A stretch of DNA of 64,000 bases from contig NZ_VISI01000002.1 of the NCBI RefSeq assembly GCF_007827365.1, forward strand, positions 1,617,001 through 1,681,000. Direction: 5' to 3'. Source of the DNA: Olleya sp. Hel_I_94 (GTDB taxonomy: Bacteria; Bacteroidota; Bacteroidia; Flavobacteriales; Flavobacteriaceae). A model generated the notes under the pieces. It made no database searches. It worked only from the letters and a program-made list of their open reading frames with translations, and was not told where the DNA came from. The position numbers and the translations under genes are program-made. Shown piece after piece: positions 1-9,906 of the stretch (position 1 is its first letter; every line of letters starts with the position of its first letter).

Positions 1-1229
1 TCGTAATTGTAGATTTATATCCTTTTGAAAAAACAGTAGCTTCTGGTGCTTCTAACCAAGATATTATCGAAAAAATTGATATTGGAGGGATTTCTTTAAT
101 TCGTGCTGCTGCTAAAAACTATGCAGACGTCATTTGTGTATCTTCTGTAGACGATTATGCTGAATTTTTAGAATTGATTACTGAGAAAAAAGGAGATTTA
201 TCTGAAGCTGACAGAAAAGCATTTGCTGCCAAAGCATTTAACGTGTCATCGCATTACGACTCTGCAATATTTAACTACTTTAATGTAGACCAAACTATTC
301 CTGCTTTAAAATTAAGTGAAACAAACGGTAAAGTCTTACGTTACGGAGAAAACCCACACCAAAAAGGATTTTTTTACGGAAACTTTGATGCACTTTTTAC
401 ACAACTACATGGTAAAGAGTTAAGTTACAATAACCTTTTAGACGTAGATGCTGCAGTAAATTTAATTCAAGAATTTAAAGGTGAACAACCTACGTTTGCA
501 GTTTTAAAACACAATAATGCTTGTGGATTTGCACAACGTGACACAGTATTAAATGCGTATCTAGATGCATTAGCTGGTGATCCAGTATCTGCATTTGGTG
601 GTGTTTTAATAAGTAATACTGAAATTGATGAGGCTTGTGCTTCAGAGATTCATAAATTATTTTGTGAAGTTGTAATTGCACCTTCTTTTACTGCAGAAGC
701 TGAAGCAATTTTAAAAGGTAAGAAAAACAGAATCTTGCTTGTTTTAAAAGACACTGATTTTGCTCCAACAACGGTTAGAACTTGTCTAAACGGAGTTTTA
801 GTACAAGATAAAAATAATAAAACGGACCAAATTGAAGATTTAACTTATGTAACAAATAGCAAACCTTCTAGCGATGCTATTGATGATTTAATTTTTGCCT
901 CAAAAATATGTAAGCACACTAAATCAAATACTATTGTTTTAGTAAAAAACAGACAATTATGTGCTAGCGGAACTGGTCAAACTAGTCGTGTAGATGCTTT
1001 AAATCAAGCCATACATAAAGCTATGTCTTTTAACTTTGATTTAAAAGATAGCGTCATGGCTAGTGATGCGTTTTTTCCGTTTCCGGATTGTGTAGAAATA
1101 GCTGGTAACGCAGGAATCACTAGTGTAATCCAACCTGGAGGATCTATCAAAGATCAATTAAGCATTGATTATTGTAATGAAAATAATATTGCAATGGTTA
1201 TGACTGGTACACGTCATTTTAAACATTAA
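1..1229 (+). CDS. purH: PurH, bifunctional AICAR formyltransferase / IMP cyclohydrolase (5' end cut by window edge)
   Basis: This enzyme catalyses the last two steps of de novo purine synthesis, formylating AICAR and closing the ring to IMP. The reading frame is open from base 3, so the true start lies before the window. About 408 residues remain, and full-length family members have about 510, so roughly 100 N-terminal residues are missing. The segment IEKIDIGGISLIRAAAKN near the left edge belongs to the N-terminal IMP cyclohydrolase domain. The formyltransferase domain follows, with RYGENPHQKG, LKHNNACG, DPVSAFGG and the C-terminal VIQPGGSIKDQ stretch. The frame ends in TGTRHFKH. A strong hairpin terminator follows, so this is probably the last gene of its unit. 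Identification is very secure. Confidence 0.97.
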   Translation, partial: VIVDLYPFEKTVASGASNQDIIEKIDIGGISLIRAAAKNYADVICVSSVDDYAEFLELITEKKGDLSEADRKAFAAKAFNVSSHYDSAIFNYFNVDQTIPALKLSETNGKVLRYGENPHQKGFFYGNFDALFTQLHGKELSYNNLLDVDAAVNLIQEFKGEQPTFAVLKHNNACGFAQRDTVLNAYLDALAGDPVSAFGGVLISNTEIDEACASEIHKLFCEVVIAPSFTAEAEAILKGKKNRILLVLKDTDFAPTTVRTCLNGVLVQDKNNKTDQIEDLTYVTNSKPSSDAIDDLIFASKICKHTKSNTIVLVKNRQLCASGTGQTSRVDALNQAIHKAMSFNFDLKDSVMASDAFFPFPDCVEIAGNAGITSVIQPGGSIKDQLSIDYCNENNIAMVMTGTRHFKH

Positions 1230-1267
1230 TTAGTTTTATTTTAAAACGAAAGTATATCAAATATCTA

Positions 1268-1300
1268 AAAGCTTCAGTTTAAACACTGAAGCTTTTTTTT
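1268..1300 (+). terminator. Rho-independent terminator after purH
   Basis: A 10-bp stem (AAGCTTCAGT with ACTGAAGCTT) around a six-base loop is followed by a run of eight T. It lies about 40 bases after the purH stop. Confidence 0.85.
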
Positions 1301-1475
1301 ATACCATTTGGCTCAATTTCCGCGAAAGCGTTAAACGTCCAAAACTTGTTTTTTATCGTATCTTCTAATTGTGTGACAATTAATAAAATTTGTAAGGTAT
1401 TAAATCCTTATATTACCATACTTTTATTACTTTTACTGCATCTTTTTAATAACGCCTTATAATTACAAATAACAC

Positions 1476-2504
1476 ATGGGATTTTTTGATTTCCTGACAG
1501 AAGAAATCGCTATAGATTTAGGTACTGCCAACACTTTAATTATTCATAACGACAAAGTCGTTGTCGATGCACCTTCCATAGTTGCACGTGACCGTATTAG
1601 CGGAAAAATCATTGCTGTTGGACAAGAAGCCAACATGATGCAAGGTAAAACGCATGAAAACATTAAAACTATTAGGCCTTTAAAAGATGGTGTAATTGCA
1701 GATTTTGATGCGTCTGAACAAATGATAAGTTTGTTTATTAAAAATATTCCTGCGTTAAAAAAGAAATTATTTACGCCTGCTTTACGTATGGTTATTTGTA
1801 TTCCGTCTGGAATTACTGAGGTAGAAATGCGTGCGGTAAAAGAAAGTGCCGAACGTGTAAATGGTAAAGAAGTTTACTTAATACATGAGCCTATGGCTGC
1901 TGCTATTGGTATTGGTGTAGATATTATGCAACCAAAAGGGAATATGATTGTGGATATAGGTGGTGGTACTACTGAAATTGCAGTCATTGCTTTAGGAGGT
2001 ATTGTTTGTGACAAATCTGTAAAAATTGCAGGTGACGTTTTTACTAACGATATTATTTATTACATGCGCACGCAACATAACTTATATGTTGGAGAGCGTA
2101 CTGCTGAAAAAATTAAAATACAAATTGGTGCTGCTACTGAGGATTTAGACCTTCCGCCAGAGGATATGAGCGTTCAAGGACGTGACCTTTTAACTGGTAA
2201 ACCTAAGCAAGTACAAATTAGTTATAGAGAGATTGCTAAAGCTTTAGACAAATCCATTTTACGTATTGAAGATGCTGTTATGGAGACTTTATCTCAAACT
2301 CCTCCAGAGTTAGCTGCTGATATATACAATACTGGTATTTATCTTGCTGGTGGTGGATCTATGTTACGTGGTCTAGATAAGCGTCTGTCGCAAAAAACAG
2401 ATTTACCTGTTTATATTGCAGAAGACCCTTTACGTGCTGTTGTTAGAGGTACAGGAATCACACTTAAAAATATTCCGAAATACAAAAGTGTATTGATAAA
2501 GTAG
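1476..2504 (+). CDS. mreB: MreB, rod-shape-determining actin homologue
   Basis: MreB forms membrane-associated filaments that guide side-wall peptidoglycan synthesis. The 342-residue protein has the usual family length. The actin-fold phosphate loop IDLGTANT is at residues 13-20, and the second phosphate loop VDIGGGTTE is near residue 160. AGGGSMLRGLD near the C-terminus is the adenosine-binding region. The short N-terminal MGFFDFL segment could act as a membrane-binding helix. It is the first gene of a five-gene wall-elongation operon and is followed 13 bases later by mreC. The 246-base gap upstream holds the purH terminator and an AT-rich stretch where the promoter should lie. I found no clean -33/-7 pair there. 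Confidence 0.97.
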   Translation: MGFFDFLTEEIAIDLGTANTLIIHNDKVVVDAPSIVARDRISGKIIAVGQEANMMQGKTHENIKTIRPLKDGVIADFDASEQMISLFIKNIPALKKKLFTPALRMVICIPSGITEVEMRAVKESAERVNGKEVYLIHEPMAAAIGIGVDIMQPKGNMIVDIGGGTTEIAVIALGGIVCDKSVKIAGDVFTNDIIYYMRTQHNLYVGERTAEKIKIQIGAATEDLDLPPEDMSVQGRDLLTGKPKQVQISYREIAKALDKSILRIEDAVMETLSQTPPELAADIYNTGIYLAGGGSMLRGLDKRLSQKTDLPVYIAEDPLRAVVRGTGITLKNIPKYKSVLIK

Positions 2505-2517
2505 TAACAGAAACTGA

Positions 2518-3333
2518 ATGCAACAAATTGTAAATTTTATACTTAGAAACAAATCGTTTTTGTTTTTCTTGTTGTTGCTTTGCGTTTCAGTAGGACTGAC
2601 AATACAATCGCATTCTTATCATAAAAGTAAGTTTATAAACTCGGCTAATAATTTAACTGGTGGTGTTTATAATATAGGAAACTCGGTTAGTAGTTATTTT
2701 CATTTAAAGGAAGAAAATGACAAACTGCATGAGGAAAATACACGTTTACGATCTATATTAAATAATCAAGCGGAAAAGTCTGAGACCTTTATAGACTCGA
2801 CCTCCTACAACACTAAATATAAGTTTACAACCGCAAAGATTATTAAAAATAGTTACGCGTTACAAAACAATTTTTTAACTATCAATAAAGGTAGTAAAGA
2901 CAGTATTAAACCAGATTTAGGGGTAATTTCGTCTAAAGGTATTATTGGTATTATTGGTAATACTAATAGTAAATATGCAACTGTAGTATCAATTTTAAAC
3001 ACGACTAATAAAATTAGCGGTCAGTTAAAAAAATCAAATCAGTTTGGTACTTTAAGCTGGAATGGTAAATCACCAAGATATATTCAGTTATCAGATATTC
3101 AAAAAAATACAAAACTTAACAAAGGTGATACTATTATAACCTCTGGACGCTCTTCCATTTTTCCTAAAGGAATTTTAGTAGGTCAAGTTGAAGGTTTTAA
3201 ACTAGATGCTACCAAAAATTACTACGAAGTAGAAGTACTATTATTTAATGACATGACTAATCTTGAGCATGTTAGTGTGATAGAAAATAAGGATAAAAAA
3301 CTAATTAATAATTTACTTCAATCTAATGAATAA
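2518..3333 (+). CDS. mreC: MreC, rod-shape-determining periplasmic protein
   Basis: MreC is the periplasmic scaffold that links MreB to the elongation synthases. The 271-residue protein has one N-terminal membrane helix (about residues 13-30). A predicted coiled coil follows around residues 60-80 (LKEENDKLHEENTRLRS). The beta-barrel MreC core contains GIIGIIGNT and GDTIITSGRSSIFPKG. The start follows mreB by 13 bases, and the 3' end overlaps mreD by 8 bases, so translational coupling is likely. The identity is secure from both sequence and operon position. Confidence 0.95.
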   Translation: MQQIVNFILRNKSFLFFLLLLCVSVGLTIQSHSYHKSKFINSANNLTGGVYNIGNSVSSYFHLKEENDKLHEENTRLRSILNNQAEKSETFIDSTSYNTKYKFTTAKIIKNSYALQNNFLTINKGSKDSIKPDLGVISSKGIIGIIGNTNSKYATVVSILNTTNKISGQLKKSNQFGTLSWNGKSPRYIQLSDIQKNTKLNKGDTIITSGRSSIFPKGILVGQVEGFKLDATKNYYEVEVLLFNDMTNLEHVSVIENKDKKLINNLLQSNE

Positions 3334-3832
3334 CCTACTATCTATACATACTGTAAGATTTGTTGTTCTTATATTACTGCAAGTACTTTTATTTAGTAAA
3401 ATAAACTTTTTAGGTTATATAAACCCTTACATCTATATCCTTTTTATCGTTTTATATCCTGTTAAAAACAATCGTATTCTGTTTTTATTTATTAGTTTTT
3501 TAATGGGACTAATAATTGATATTTTTATGGATTCTGGTGGTGTAAATGCTACAGCTGCTTTGGTAGTTGCTTTTATAAGACCTGCTGTTTTAAAGTTTAG
3601 TTTTGGAGCAGTTTACGAGCATCAAGCCTTAAAATTTAATAACATTGATTTTGGTCAAAGACTAACGTATATAACGATACTAACATTTATTCATCATTTT
3701 ACTTATTTTTTATTCGAAATATTTAACATATCAAAAATAATTTTAGTCCTTCAACACACGTTATTCTCTAGTATATTCACAATAACGCTATGTATTTTGA
3801 TAACTTCTATATTTAGCACAAAATCTAAATGA
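3326..3832 (+). CDS. mreD: MreD, rod-shape-determining membrane protein
   Basis: This small hydrophobic protein (168 residues) has about five membrane helices and sits between mreC and the penicillin-binding protein 2 gene, the standard mreD position. MreD sequences are poorly conserved, so the call depends on topology, size and context more than on motifs. The visible family-like element is the segment around GLIIDIFMDSGGVNA in the middle of the protein. The start overlaps mreC by 8 bases and the end overlaps the next gene by 4 bases (ATGA), indicating tight co-translation. Confidence 0.9.
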   Translation: MNNLLSIHTVRFVVLILLQVLLFSKINFLGYINPYIYILFIVLYPVKNNRILFLFISFLMGLIIDIFMDSGGVNATAALVVAFIRPAVLKFSFGAVYEHQALKFNNIDFGQRLTYITILTFIHHFTYFLFEIFNISKIILVLQHTLFSSIFTITLCILITSIFSTKSK

Positions 3833-5778
3833 GAAAATTATTTCTACTTCTTTCTGTAATAATTGTAGGCCTTGTTTTTACTGGACGCTTATTTTACTTA
3901 CAAGTATACAAAGCAACCTCTACAAATTTATACGAAGATAATGCGATTAGAAAAGTTTTTGACTATCCTAAACGTGGTTTTGTATATGACAGAAATGGCA
4001 AACTTTTAGTATCCAACCAACCATCATACGATGTCATGGTAATTCCAAGAGAGGTTAAACCTTTAGATACTATTGAGTTTTGCAATCTTCTAAAAATAGA
4101 CAAGCAAACTTTTATTGAAAAATATAATAAAGCTTATAGATATTCGCCACGATTACCATACGTATTTGTATCGCATTTATCCAAAGAGGATTATGCTGTA
4201 TTACAAGAAAAAATGCGTAAGTACGAAGGGTTTTATATTCAAAAAAGAAATTTAAGAAAATACGAAACAGCTATTGGAGCCAATGTTTTAGGAGACATTG
4301 GAGAAGTTAACAATAGAAATATACAAAACGACAGCTATTACCAATCTGGAGACTTAATTGGTAAACAAGGTGTTGAAGCTTCTTACGAGAAGACTTTACG
4401 TGGACAAAAGGGAATTAAATTTATACAAAAAGACAGATTTAATAGAAACCTTGGACCTTACCAAGACGGTATCCATGACACGTTACCAGAAGCAGGTAAA
4501 GACATAAAAATAACTATTGATGCTACCTTACAAGCCTATGGCGAGTTATTAATGACTAATAAACGAGGAGGTATTATTGCCTTAGATCCTAAAACTGGCG
4601 AAATTTTAGCTTTAGTGTCTGGACCTAGTTACGACCCTAATATATTGGTCGGTAGAGATCGATCAAAAAACTTTACAAAACTTTACAACGACTCCATAGC
4701 TAATCCAACTTTTGATAGAGGATTACAGGCACAATATGCACCAGGTTCTCCTTTTAAAGTTATTAACGCACTTATAGGATTGCAAGAAGGTGTTGTTAAC
4801 CCAACCGAACAATTTAGTTGCAGAATGGGTTATTATTATAACGGTAGAAAATTACATGGATGCCACAGTCATAGAAGTCCTGTTGATATGAATTTAGGGA
4901 TCTACGAATCTTGTAATGCTTATTTTGTGAATGTTTACAGACGTATCGTAGAAAAATATCCAAATACAGCCACAGGAATGGACGCATGGAGTAACCATGC
5001 TAAAAGTTTTGGTTTAGGTGATTATCTTGGATATGATTTAGTTGTGGGTAGAAAAGGACGCATTCCTGACAGTAAATTTTACGACAAATGGTATGGCAAA
5101 AATAGATGGAGCTCTACCTTTATGACCTCTAACGCAATTGGTCAAGGTGAAGTCGAAGCAACACCTATACAACTTGCAAATATGGTTGCAGCAATAGCTA
5201 ATCGTGGCTATTTTATAACGCCTCATATTATTAAAGAAATTGAAGGAGAACCAATTGACGAAAAGTATAGAACACCAAGATATACTACCATTGACAGAAA
5301 ACATTTTGAGCCTGTCGTACAAGGTATGTTTGATGTTTATAATAAGGGTACAGCAGCAAGTCTTCAAGTGGAAGGTATAGAAATTTGCGGGAAAACTGGG
5401 ACTGCAGAAAACTATGCGAAAATTGATGGCGTACAAACTCAGCTTACCGATCACTCCATATTTGTTGCTTTTGCACCAAAAGATAATCCTAAAATAGCGA
5501 TTGCTGTTTTTGTTGAAAATGGGTATTGGGGAAGCCGATTTGCTGGTAGAATGGCAAGCTTAATGATTGAAAAATATTTAAAAGGAACCATATCACGAAC
5601 AGATTTAGAAACTTGGATTTTAACACATAGTCTAGAAAACGAATATGCTAAACCACAATCCGGAGCACCTTTTAAAATTAACAGAGAAACACAAATGCAA
5701 ATTGTGCCTGCACCTACATTAAAAGATGCCGACTTATTGCAAGAAGTGACACCTAAAATAAAAGATGAGGCAAACTGA
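3829..5778 (+). CDS. mrdA: Penicillin-binding protein 2, peptidoglycan D,D-transpeptidase
   Basis: This class B PBP crosslinks peptidoglycan during elongation, working with RodA. The 649-residue protein has one N-terminal membrane anchor (residues 5-25) and then a dimerisation region with RGFVYDRNGKLL (about 49-60). The transpeptidase domain has all three active-site motifs: S307-PFK310, S361-C-N363 and K522-TG. The start overlaps mreD by 4 bases and the end overlaps rodA by 14. It is a complete protein with no missing catalytic residue. Regulation is presumably by the shared mre operon promoter. Confidence 0.96.
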   Translation: MRKLFLLLSVIIVGLVFTGRLFYLQVYKATSTNLYEDNAIRKVFDYPKRGFVYDRNGKLLVSNQPSYDVMVIPREVKPLDTIEFCNLLKIDKQTFIEKYNKAYRYSPRLPYVFVSHLSKEDYAVLQEKMRKYEGFYIQKRNLRKYETAIGANVLGDIGEVNNRNIQNDSYYQSGDLIGKQGVEASYEKTLRGQKGIKFIQKDRFNRNLGPYQDGIHDTLPEAGKDIKITIDATLQAYGELLMTNKRGGIIALDPKTGEILALVSGPSYDPNILVGRDRSKNFTKLYNDSIANPTFDRGLQAQYAPGSPFKVINALIGLQEGVVNPTEQFSCRMGYYYNGRKLHGCHSHRSPVDMNLGIYESCNAYFVNVYRRIVEKYPNTATGMDAWSNHAKSFGLGDYLGYDLVVGRKGRIPDSKFYDKWYGKNRWSSTFMTSNAIGQGEVEATPIQLANMVAAIANRGYFITPHIIKEIEGEPIDEKYRTPRYTTIDRKHFEPVVQGMFDVYNKGTAASLQVEGIEICGKTGTAENYAKIDGVQTQLTDHSIFVAFAPKDNPKIAIAVFVENGYWGSRFAGRMASLMIEKYLKGTISRTDLETWILTHSLENEYAKPQSGAPFKINRETQMQIVPAPTLKDADLLQEVTPKIKDEAN

Positions 5779-7039
5779 TAGATATTATAAATTTGATTGG
5801 TTAACAATCTTCCTATTTTTTATTCTAGTCATTTTTGGTTGGGTAAACATAATCTCTGCATCACATTCTGGTGAAGCGTTGGAGTTTACAAATTTCTCTC
5901 ATTTTTACAGTAAACAACTAGTATTTATAGGACTATCTATAGTACTAATTGTTTTGGTACTCTCCATAGAGTCTAAGTTTTACGAGCGGTTTTCTAGCAT
6001 TATTTATTTTATTGCCTTAATATCCTTAGCTGGTCTTTTTGTTTTTGGTAAAAATATAAATGGAGCAACATCTTGGTATCCAATCGGATCATTCACCTTT
6101 CAGCCAGGCGAATTTGCTAAGGTTGCTACTGCGTTAGCTGTTGCTAAATATGTTAGCGATTTAAATACCGATATAAGACGATTTAGTGATCAACTAAAAA
6201 CCTTTGCTATTATAGTTGTACCTGCTCTTTTAGTTTTACTACAACCAGATGCTGGAAGTGCTATAGTTTATGGTGCATTTTTCTTTGTTTTATATAGAGA
6301 AGGATTACCACATATTTACTTAATTATTGGTGTTTTATTAATACTACTATCTATATTTGCTTTAAAATTTGGAGTTATTAGTACACTATTAATTACTGCA
6401 ATTGTAGTACTTACATACTATTTTACAAGAAAAAAGAAACCTTCTATAATACAACCAATAATTGTAATACTACTATGCACGTCTTTAGCATTTACTGTCC
6501 GTTTTTTTTATGAAAACATACTGCCTGATCATCAAAAAGATCGTATTACAGTTTGGTTAAGTTTAGAGAAAGATCCTGATAAACTAGAACGCATGAAAAA
6601 GACCGTTGCTTACAACCTTAACGAGTCTGAAAAAGCAATTAGTAGTGGTGGGTTTAAAGGAAAAGGCTTTTTAGAAGGAACACGTACAACTGGTAATTTT
6701 GTACCAGAACAACACACAGATTATATTTTTAGTACAGTTGGCGAAGAATGGGGTTTTATTGGTAGCTTCTTAACAGTCGTTGTATTTTTACTTTTAATTG
6801 TAAGAATATTAGTTTTAGCTGAAAGACAGAAGAATCAATTTAGCAGGATGTATGGTTATGCTGTAGGAGCTATTTTGTTTTTACACTTTTTAATTAATAT
6901 AGGCATGGTTATGGGATTAATACCTACTATTGGTATACCTCTACCCTTTTTTAGTTATGGAGGTTCTGGACTTTGGGGATTTACTATATTAGTTTTTATT
7001 TTCATTAAGTTAGATTCTAATCGTATCAATCAATGGTAA
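5765..7039 (+). CDS. rodA: RodA, SEDS-family peptidoglycan glycosyltransferase
   Basis: RodA polymerises glycan strands from lipid II as partner of the PBP2 encoded just upstream. The 424-residue protein is almost wholly membrane-embedded, with about ten helices. It shows family motifs such as FQPGEFAKVA, LLQPDAGSA, FVPEQHTDYIFSTVGEE and the C-terminal GIPLPFFSYGGSG. It starts inside the last codons of the PBP2 gene and ends the operon. A bidirectional hairpin about 60 bases downstream separates it from the convergent barrel-protein gene. Confidence 0.96.
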   Translation: MRQTDRYYKFDWLTIFLFFILVIFGWVNIISASHSGEALEFTNFSHFYSKQLVFIGLSIVLIVLVLSIESKFYERFSSIIYFIALISLAGLFVFGKNINGATSWYPIGSFTFQPGEFAKVATALAVAKYVSDLNTDIRRFSDQLKTFAIIVVPALLVLLQPDAGSAIVYGAFFFVLYREGLPHIYLIIGVLLILLSIFALKFGVISTLLITAIVVLTYYFTRKKKPSIIQPIIVILLCTSLAFTVRFFYENILPDHQKDRITVWLSLEKDPDKLERMKKTVAYNLNESEKAISSGGFKGKGFLEGTRTTGNFVPEQHTDYIFSTVGEEWGFIGSFLTVVVFLLLIVRILVLAERQKNQFSRMYGYAVGAILFLHFLINIGMVMGLIPTIGIPLPFFSYGGSGLWGFTILVFIFIKLDSNRINQW

Positions 7040-7096
7040 GTCTAAATAATAATTAAACTTATCTAAGACTATATTTACTATAACCTAGACCAAAAC

Positions 7097-7130
7097 AAAA
7101 GCCCTTTAAACATTAATTTAAAGGGCTTTT
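7097..7130. terminator. Bidirectional terminator between rodA and the outer-membrane barrel gene
   Basis: A perfect 14-bp stem (AAAAGCCCTTTAAA with its complement) surrounds the six-base loop CATTAA. A-rich and T-rich flanks allow it to act on both strands between the two convergent genes. Confidence 0.85.
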
Positions 7131-7149
7131 TAATATGACTTTATGTAGC

Positions 7150-9873
7150 TTATAGATTATAAATAAACCTTGCAGTTAAAAATCTTGGTTGTATAAAATA
7201 CTCGCTAGTACTAACTGAAAATGCTCCATTACTATTCTGTATTCTAGAATCTGTATCTAACAAGTTAGTTGCTTTTAATTCATATTCCCATTTACTATCA
7301 CTAGTTTTACGGTAAGCTAAATTAGCATTCCATAATCCAAAACTATTACTATTACCATCAATAGTTTGACGACTATAAGTATAATCAGTTTTAAAAGTAA
7401 ACTTTTTAAATATTAATGCGTCAAACTCAACAGCTGGTGCATTAGTATATATTTTAGTAGTTCTATCTCCTTGAACACTGTTGTTTAAGCCATACGTATA
7501 GCGTAACTCAAAATTAGGTGCTTCTCTGAAGTTTGAACGCAACTCTGTGGTGTAACTTTGGTTATAGTTTTCGTTAACCGAAATTTGAGTATTAATAAAT
7601 TGATTAAACTTAGAATAATTAAATGTACCTCTTACACTGGCTTGTAACTTACCAAAACGTCTCTGAAAACGTCCACTAGCACTTAAACTTTCATCCTCTA
7701 AGCCAGAATTATATGGTGTACTAGTTCTAATAACTGATCCAGGTTGAAACTCTGATACGTTTCTAATGTTATCAATATTCTTAGAATAATTTATAAAGGC
7801 AAATACATTAGTATAATTAAACATATTAAAGCTAAAGTAGCTTAAGTTTATATTATGTGATAATGCACTTTCTAGCTCTGGATTACCAATAAACTGCGAG
7901 TTATAATTATTTAAAACTAAACCTTGAGCAAACTGATTTACATCTGTAAATTGGGTTTGCATTTTGTATGATAAATTTAAGTTTTCAGTTCCTTTTAATT
8001 GCACACGTACATTTAAATCAGGAAGCACTCTAAAAAAGTTATCTTTAGTTGTTGTGTTAAATTGATCATTAACTGCACTATAAGCATGCGCAGATAAACC
8101 TGGGCTAATAGTAAATTTACCTGTTTTAAATCGGTAATGCGCACCAAGATATATATCGCTAAATGTATATTTAATATCGTTTATATCTGACACTCCTGGT
8201 ATTGATGTGTTGGTGTCAACCTCACTACCATCATCCAAAGTCTGAAACACGTTAGAATCAAACTGTTGATTACTATATATGGTACCAACAGTAAAGTTAA
8301 TATCACTTTTTTTGTTTAAAATATTCCAATAGTCAACCTTAGCATCTAACTGATTGGTCTTAACACGTTTTTGTTGATTTACATCGTAAGAAACCTGAGT
8401 ACCATCTAAACCTAAACCTACTGCAGTATTATCAAATGGATCTGCCGAACTTGTTGGATCATTTTGTAAAAGTGCATTATAAAAAGGATCTTCATCTTGT
8501 AATAAATGTTGAACAGATAATGCAAAAATATTATCTTCATCCATAGTATAATAATAATTCAGGTTTTGATTTATTTTATACGGATTAGTTTCTTCAAATT
8601 GCTCAATTGCGCCAACAACATTAGAAAAAGTTCCGTTAAATTGCTGATCCTTAGAGGTACGTCCAAGTATGTCATAATCCAATTGATTATTAGCATTTGG
8701 CTTATACTTAGCACTAAATTTAACTAGTCCTAAATCGCTTTTTTGTTGCGTATTACTAGCTGTAGTTTCATCCGGAATCCCTAATGTCTGATCTGTATAT
8801 AAGACTTGACTGTCTTCTTGTAATTCAATTCTGCTACTAGCAAAAATCGCAAATCCACTAACGTCCAAAACACTTGTTGGCGAGTAACTAAAGTTAGCTG
8901 CACCAAATTTGGTATTTAAACTTTTAGCTTGATTATTTTGAAGTTGTCTAAAGCCCAAATCGTTACTTCCTAAGCTAATATTGGTTCCGCTTTGTTGGCT
9001 AGGTTGTTGGAAACCACCTGAGAAATTAAAAATATCTCGTCTAGATAATGCCAATTCTCCAATGTTATTTAAGTCACCAATAAAGTTGATACTTTTTTTA
9101 GGGCTATAGTAAAATAACTTAGGTTGTGCTAAGTACAACTCGCCACTACTAGAGTCTCCTGCTCCAGCTGTTACTGTTCCAAACCAAAAGTTTTTCTTAC
9201 CTTCTTTTAATTTAATATTAATAGCAATATTATCTTGATTATTAGTCACACCACTTAACTGTCCAACTTCAGAATAGTTTTTTAACACTTGTACTTTATC
9301 AATAGCATTTGCAGGAATATTTTTTGTCGCTAATTTAGTATCACCATCAAAAAACTCCTTACCATCAATCATGACTTTACCAACCTTTTTACCTTCTATT
9401 TCTACCTCACCATCATCATTAACCTCAACGCCTGGCATTTTCTCTAATACATCACCAAGTTTACGTTCTGTTCCGTTTTTAAAAGAATCTGCATTATAGG
9501 TTATTGTATCTCCACTAATGGTAACAGGCATTTCGTAAGTGATTTCAATTTCATCTAAACTATTGTCCATAGCCATTACATAATCTTTAAAAAGATCCGC
9601 TTCCTTAGTTTGAATGGTTTCAGAAATTTGTTTCATTCCAATATAACTAACCTGAATGCTATAAGAAGAATTAACATCTAAATTTAATTTATAACGTCCT
9701 TTATCATTAGTGATAGAATACGCTTCCAGTGTTTTTGTTGCTTGGTTTATAGCAACAACATTAGCTAACTCTAGTCCATATCCTGTACTATCCTTAACGA
9801 CACCTTCAAACTTGACTTGAGCAAAAGTGGTACTTACTACTAAAAATAGTAGTGCTGTAAATAAGTGTTTCAT
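7150..9873 (-). CDS. TonB-dependent-receptor-like outer membrane beta-barrel protein with carboxypeptidase-like regulatory domain
   Basis: This 907-residue outer-membrane protein starts with a signal peptide (cleavage near residue 18, TTFAQ). A carboxypeptidase-regulatory-like beta-sandwich follows at about residues 20-100. A plug-like region at about 115-215 contains KVMIDGKEFFDGD and ends in IAINIKLKEGKK. The rest is a long barrel rich in alternating aromatic and polar strands. It lacks an obvious TonB box and belongs to the 'outer membrane beta-barrel family' that accompanies GLPGLI proteins. The GLPGLI gene lies 33 bases upstream on the same strand, so the two form an operon. Its substrate is unknown. 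It may act as a transporter or as a surface receptor. Confidence 0.88.
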   Translation of the reverse strand: MKHLFTALLFLVVSTTFAQVKFEGVVKDSTGYGLELANVVAINQATKTLEAYSITNDKGRYKLNLDVNSSYSIQVSYIGMKQISETIQTKEADLFKDYVMAMDNSLDEIEITYEMPVTISGDTITYNADSFKNGTERKLGDVLEKMPGVEVNDDGEVEIEGKKVGKVMIDGKEFFDGDTKLATKNIPANAIDKVQVLKNYSEVGQLSGVTNNQDNIAINIKLKEGKKNFWFGTVTAGAGDSSSGELYLAQPKLFYYSPKKSINFIGDLNNIGELALSRRDIFNFSGGFQQPSQQSGTNISLGSNDLGFRQLQNNQAKSLNTKFGAANFSYSPTSVLDVSGFAIFASSRIELQEDSQVLYTDQTLGIPDETTASNTQQKSDLGLVKFSAKYKPNANNQLDYDILGRTSKDQQFNGTFSNVVGAIEQFEETNPYKINQNLNYYYTMDEDNIFALSVQHLLQDEDPFYNALLQNDPTSSADPFDNTAVGLGLDGTQVSYDVNQQKRVKTNQLDAKVDYWNILNKKSDINFTVGTIYSNQQFDSNVFQTLDDGSEVDTNTSIPGVSDINDIKYTFSDIYLGAHYRFKTGKFTISPGLSAHAYSAVNDQFNTTTKDNFFRVLPDLNVRVQLKGTENLNLSYKMQTQFTDVNQFAQGLVLNNYNSQFIGNPELESALSHNINLSYFSFNMFNYTNVFAFINYSKNIDNIRNVSEFQPGSVIRTSTPYNSGLEDESLSASGRFQRRFGKLQASVRGTFNYSKFNQFINTQISVNENYNQSYTTELRSNFREAPNFELRYTYGLNNSVQGDRTTKIYTNAPAVEFDALIFKKFTFKTDYTYSRQTIDGNSNSFGLWNANLAYRKTSDSKWEYELKATNLLDTDSRIQNSNGAFSVSTSEYFIQPRFLTARFIYNL

Positions 9874-9906
9874 TTGTTATTATTGATTGGTTTTTATTGA
9901 AAAAAA

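Noticed and set aside
1317..1352. GC-richer motif CCGCGAAAGCG in the purH-mreB gap as a repeat element
   Set aside because: Only one clear intergenic copy is present in the window; a similar string at 11954 is coding sequence in the deoxynucleoside kinase, so no repeat family can be claimed.
5038..5807. Long antisense frames inside the PBP2 and rodA genes
   Set aside because: They lie opposite genes with full catalytic motifs, show no family features of their own and have odd amino-acid composition.
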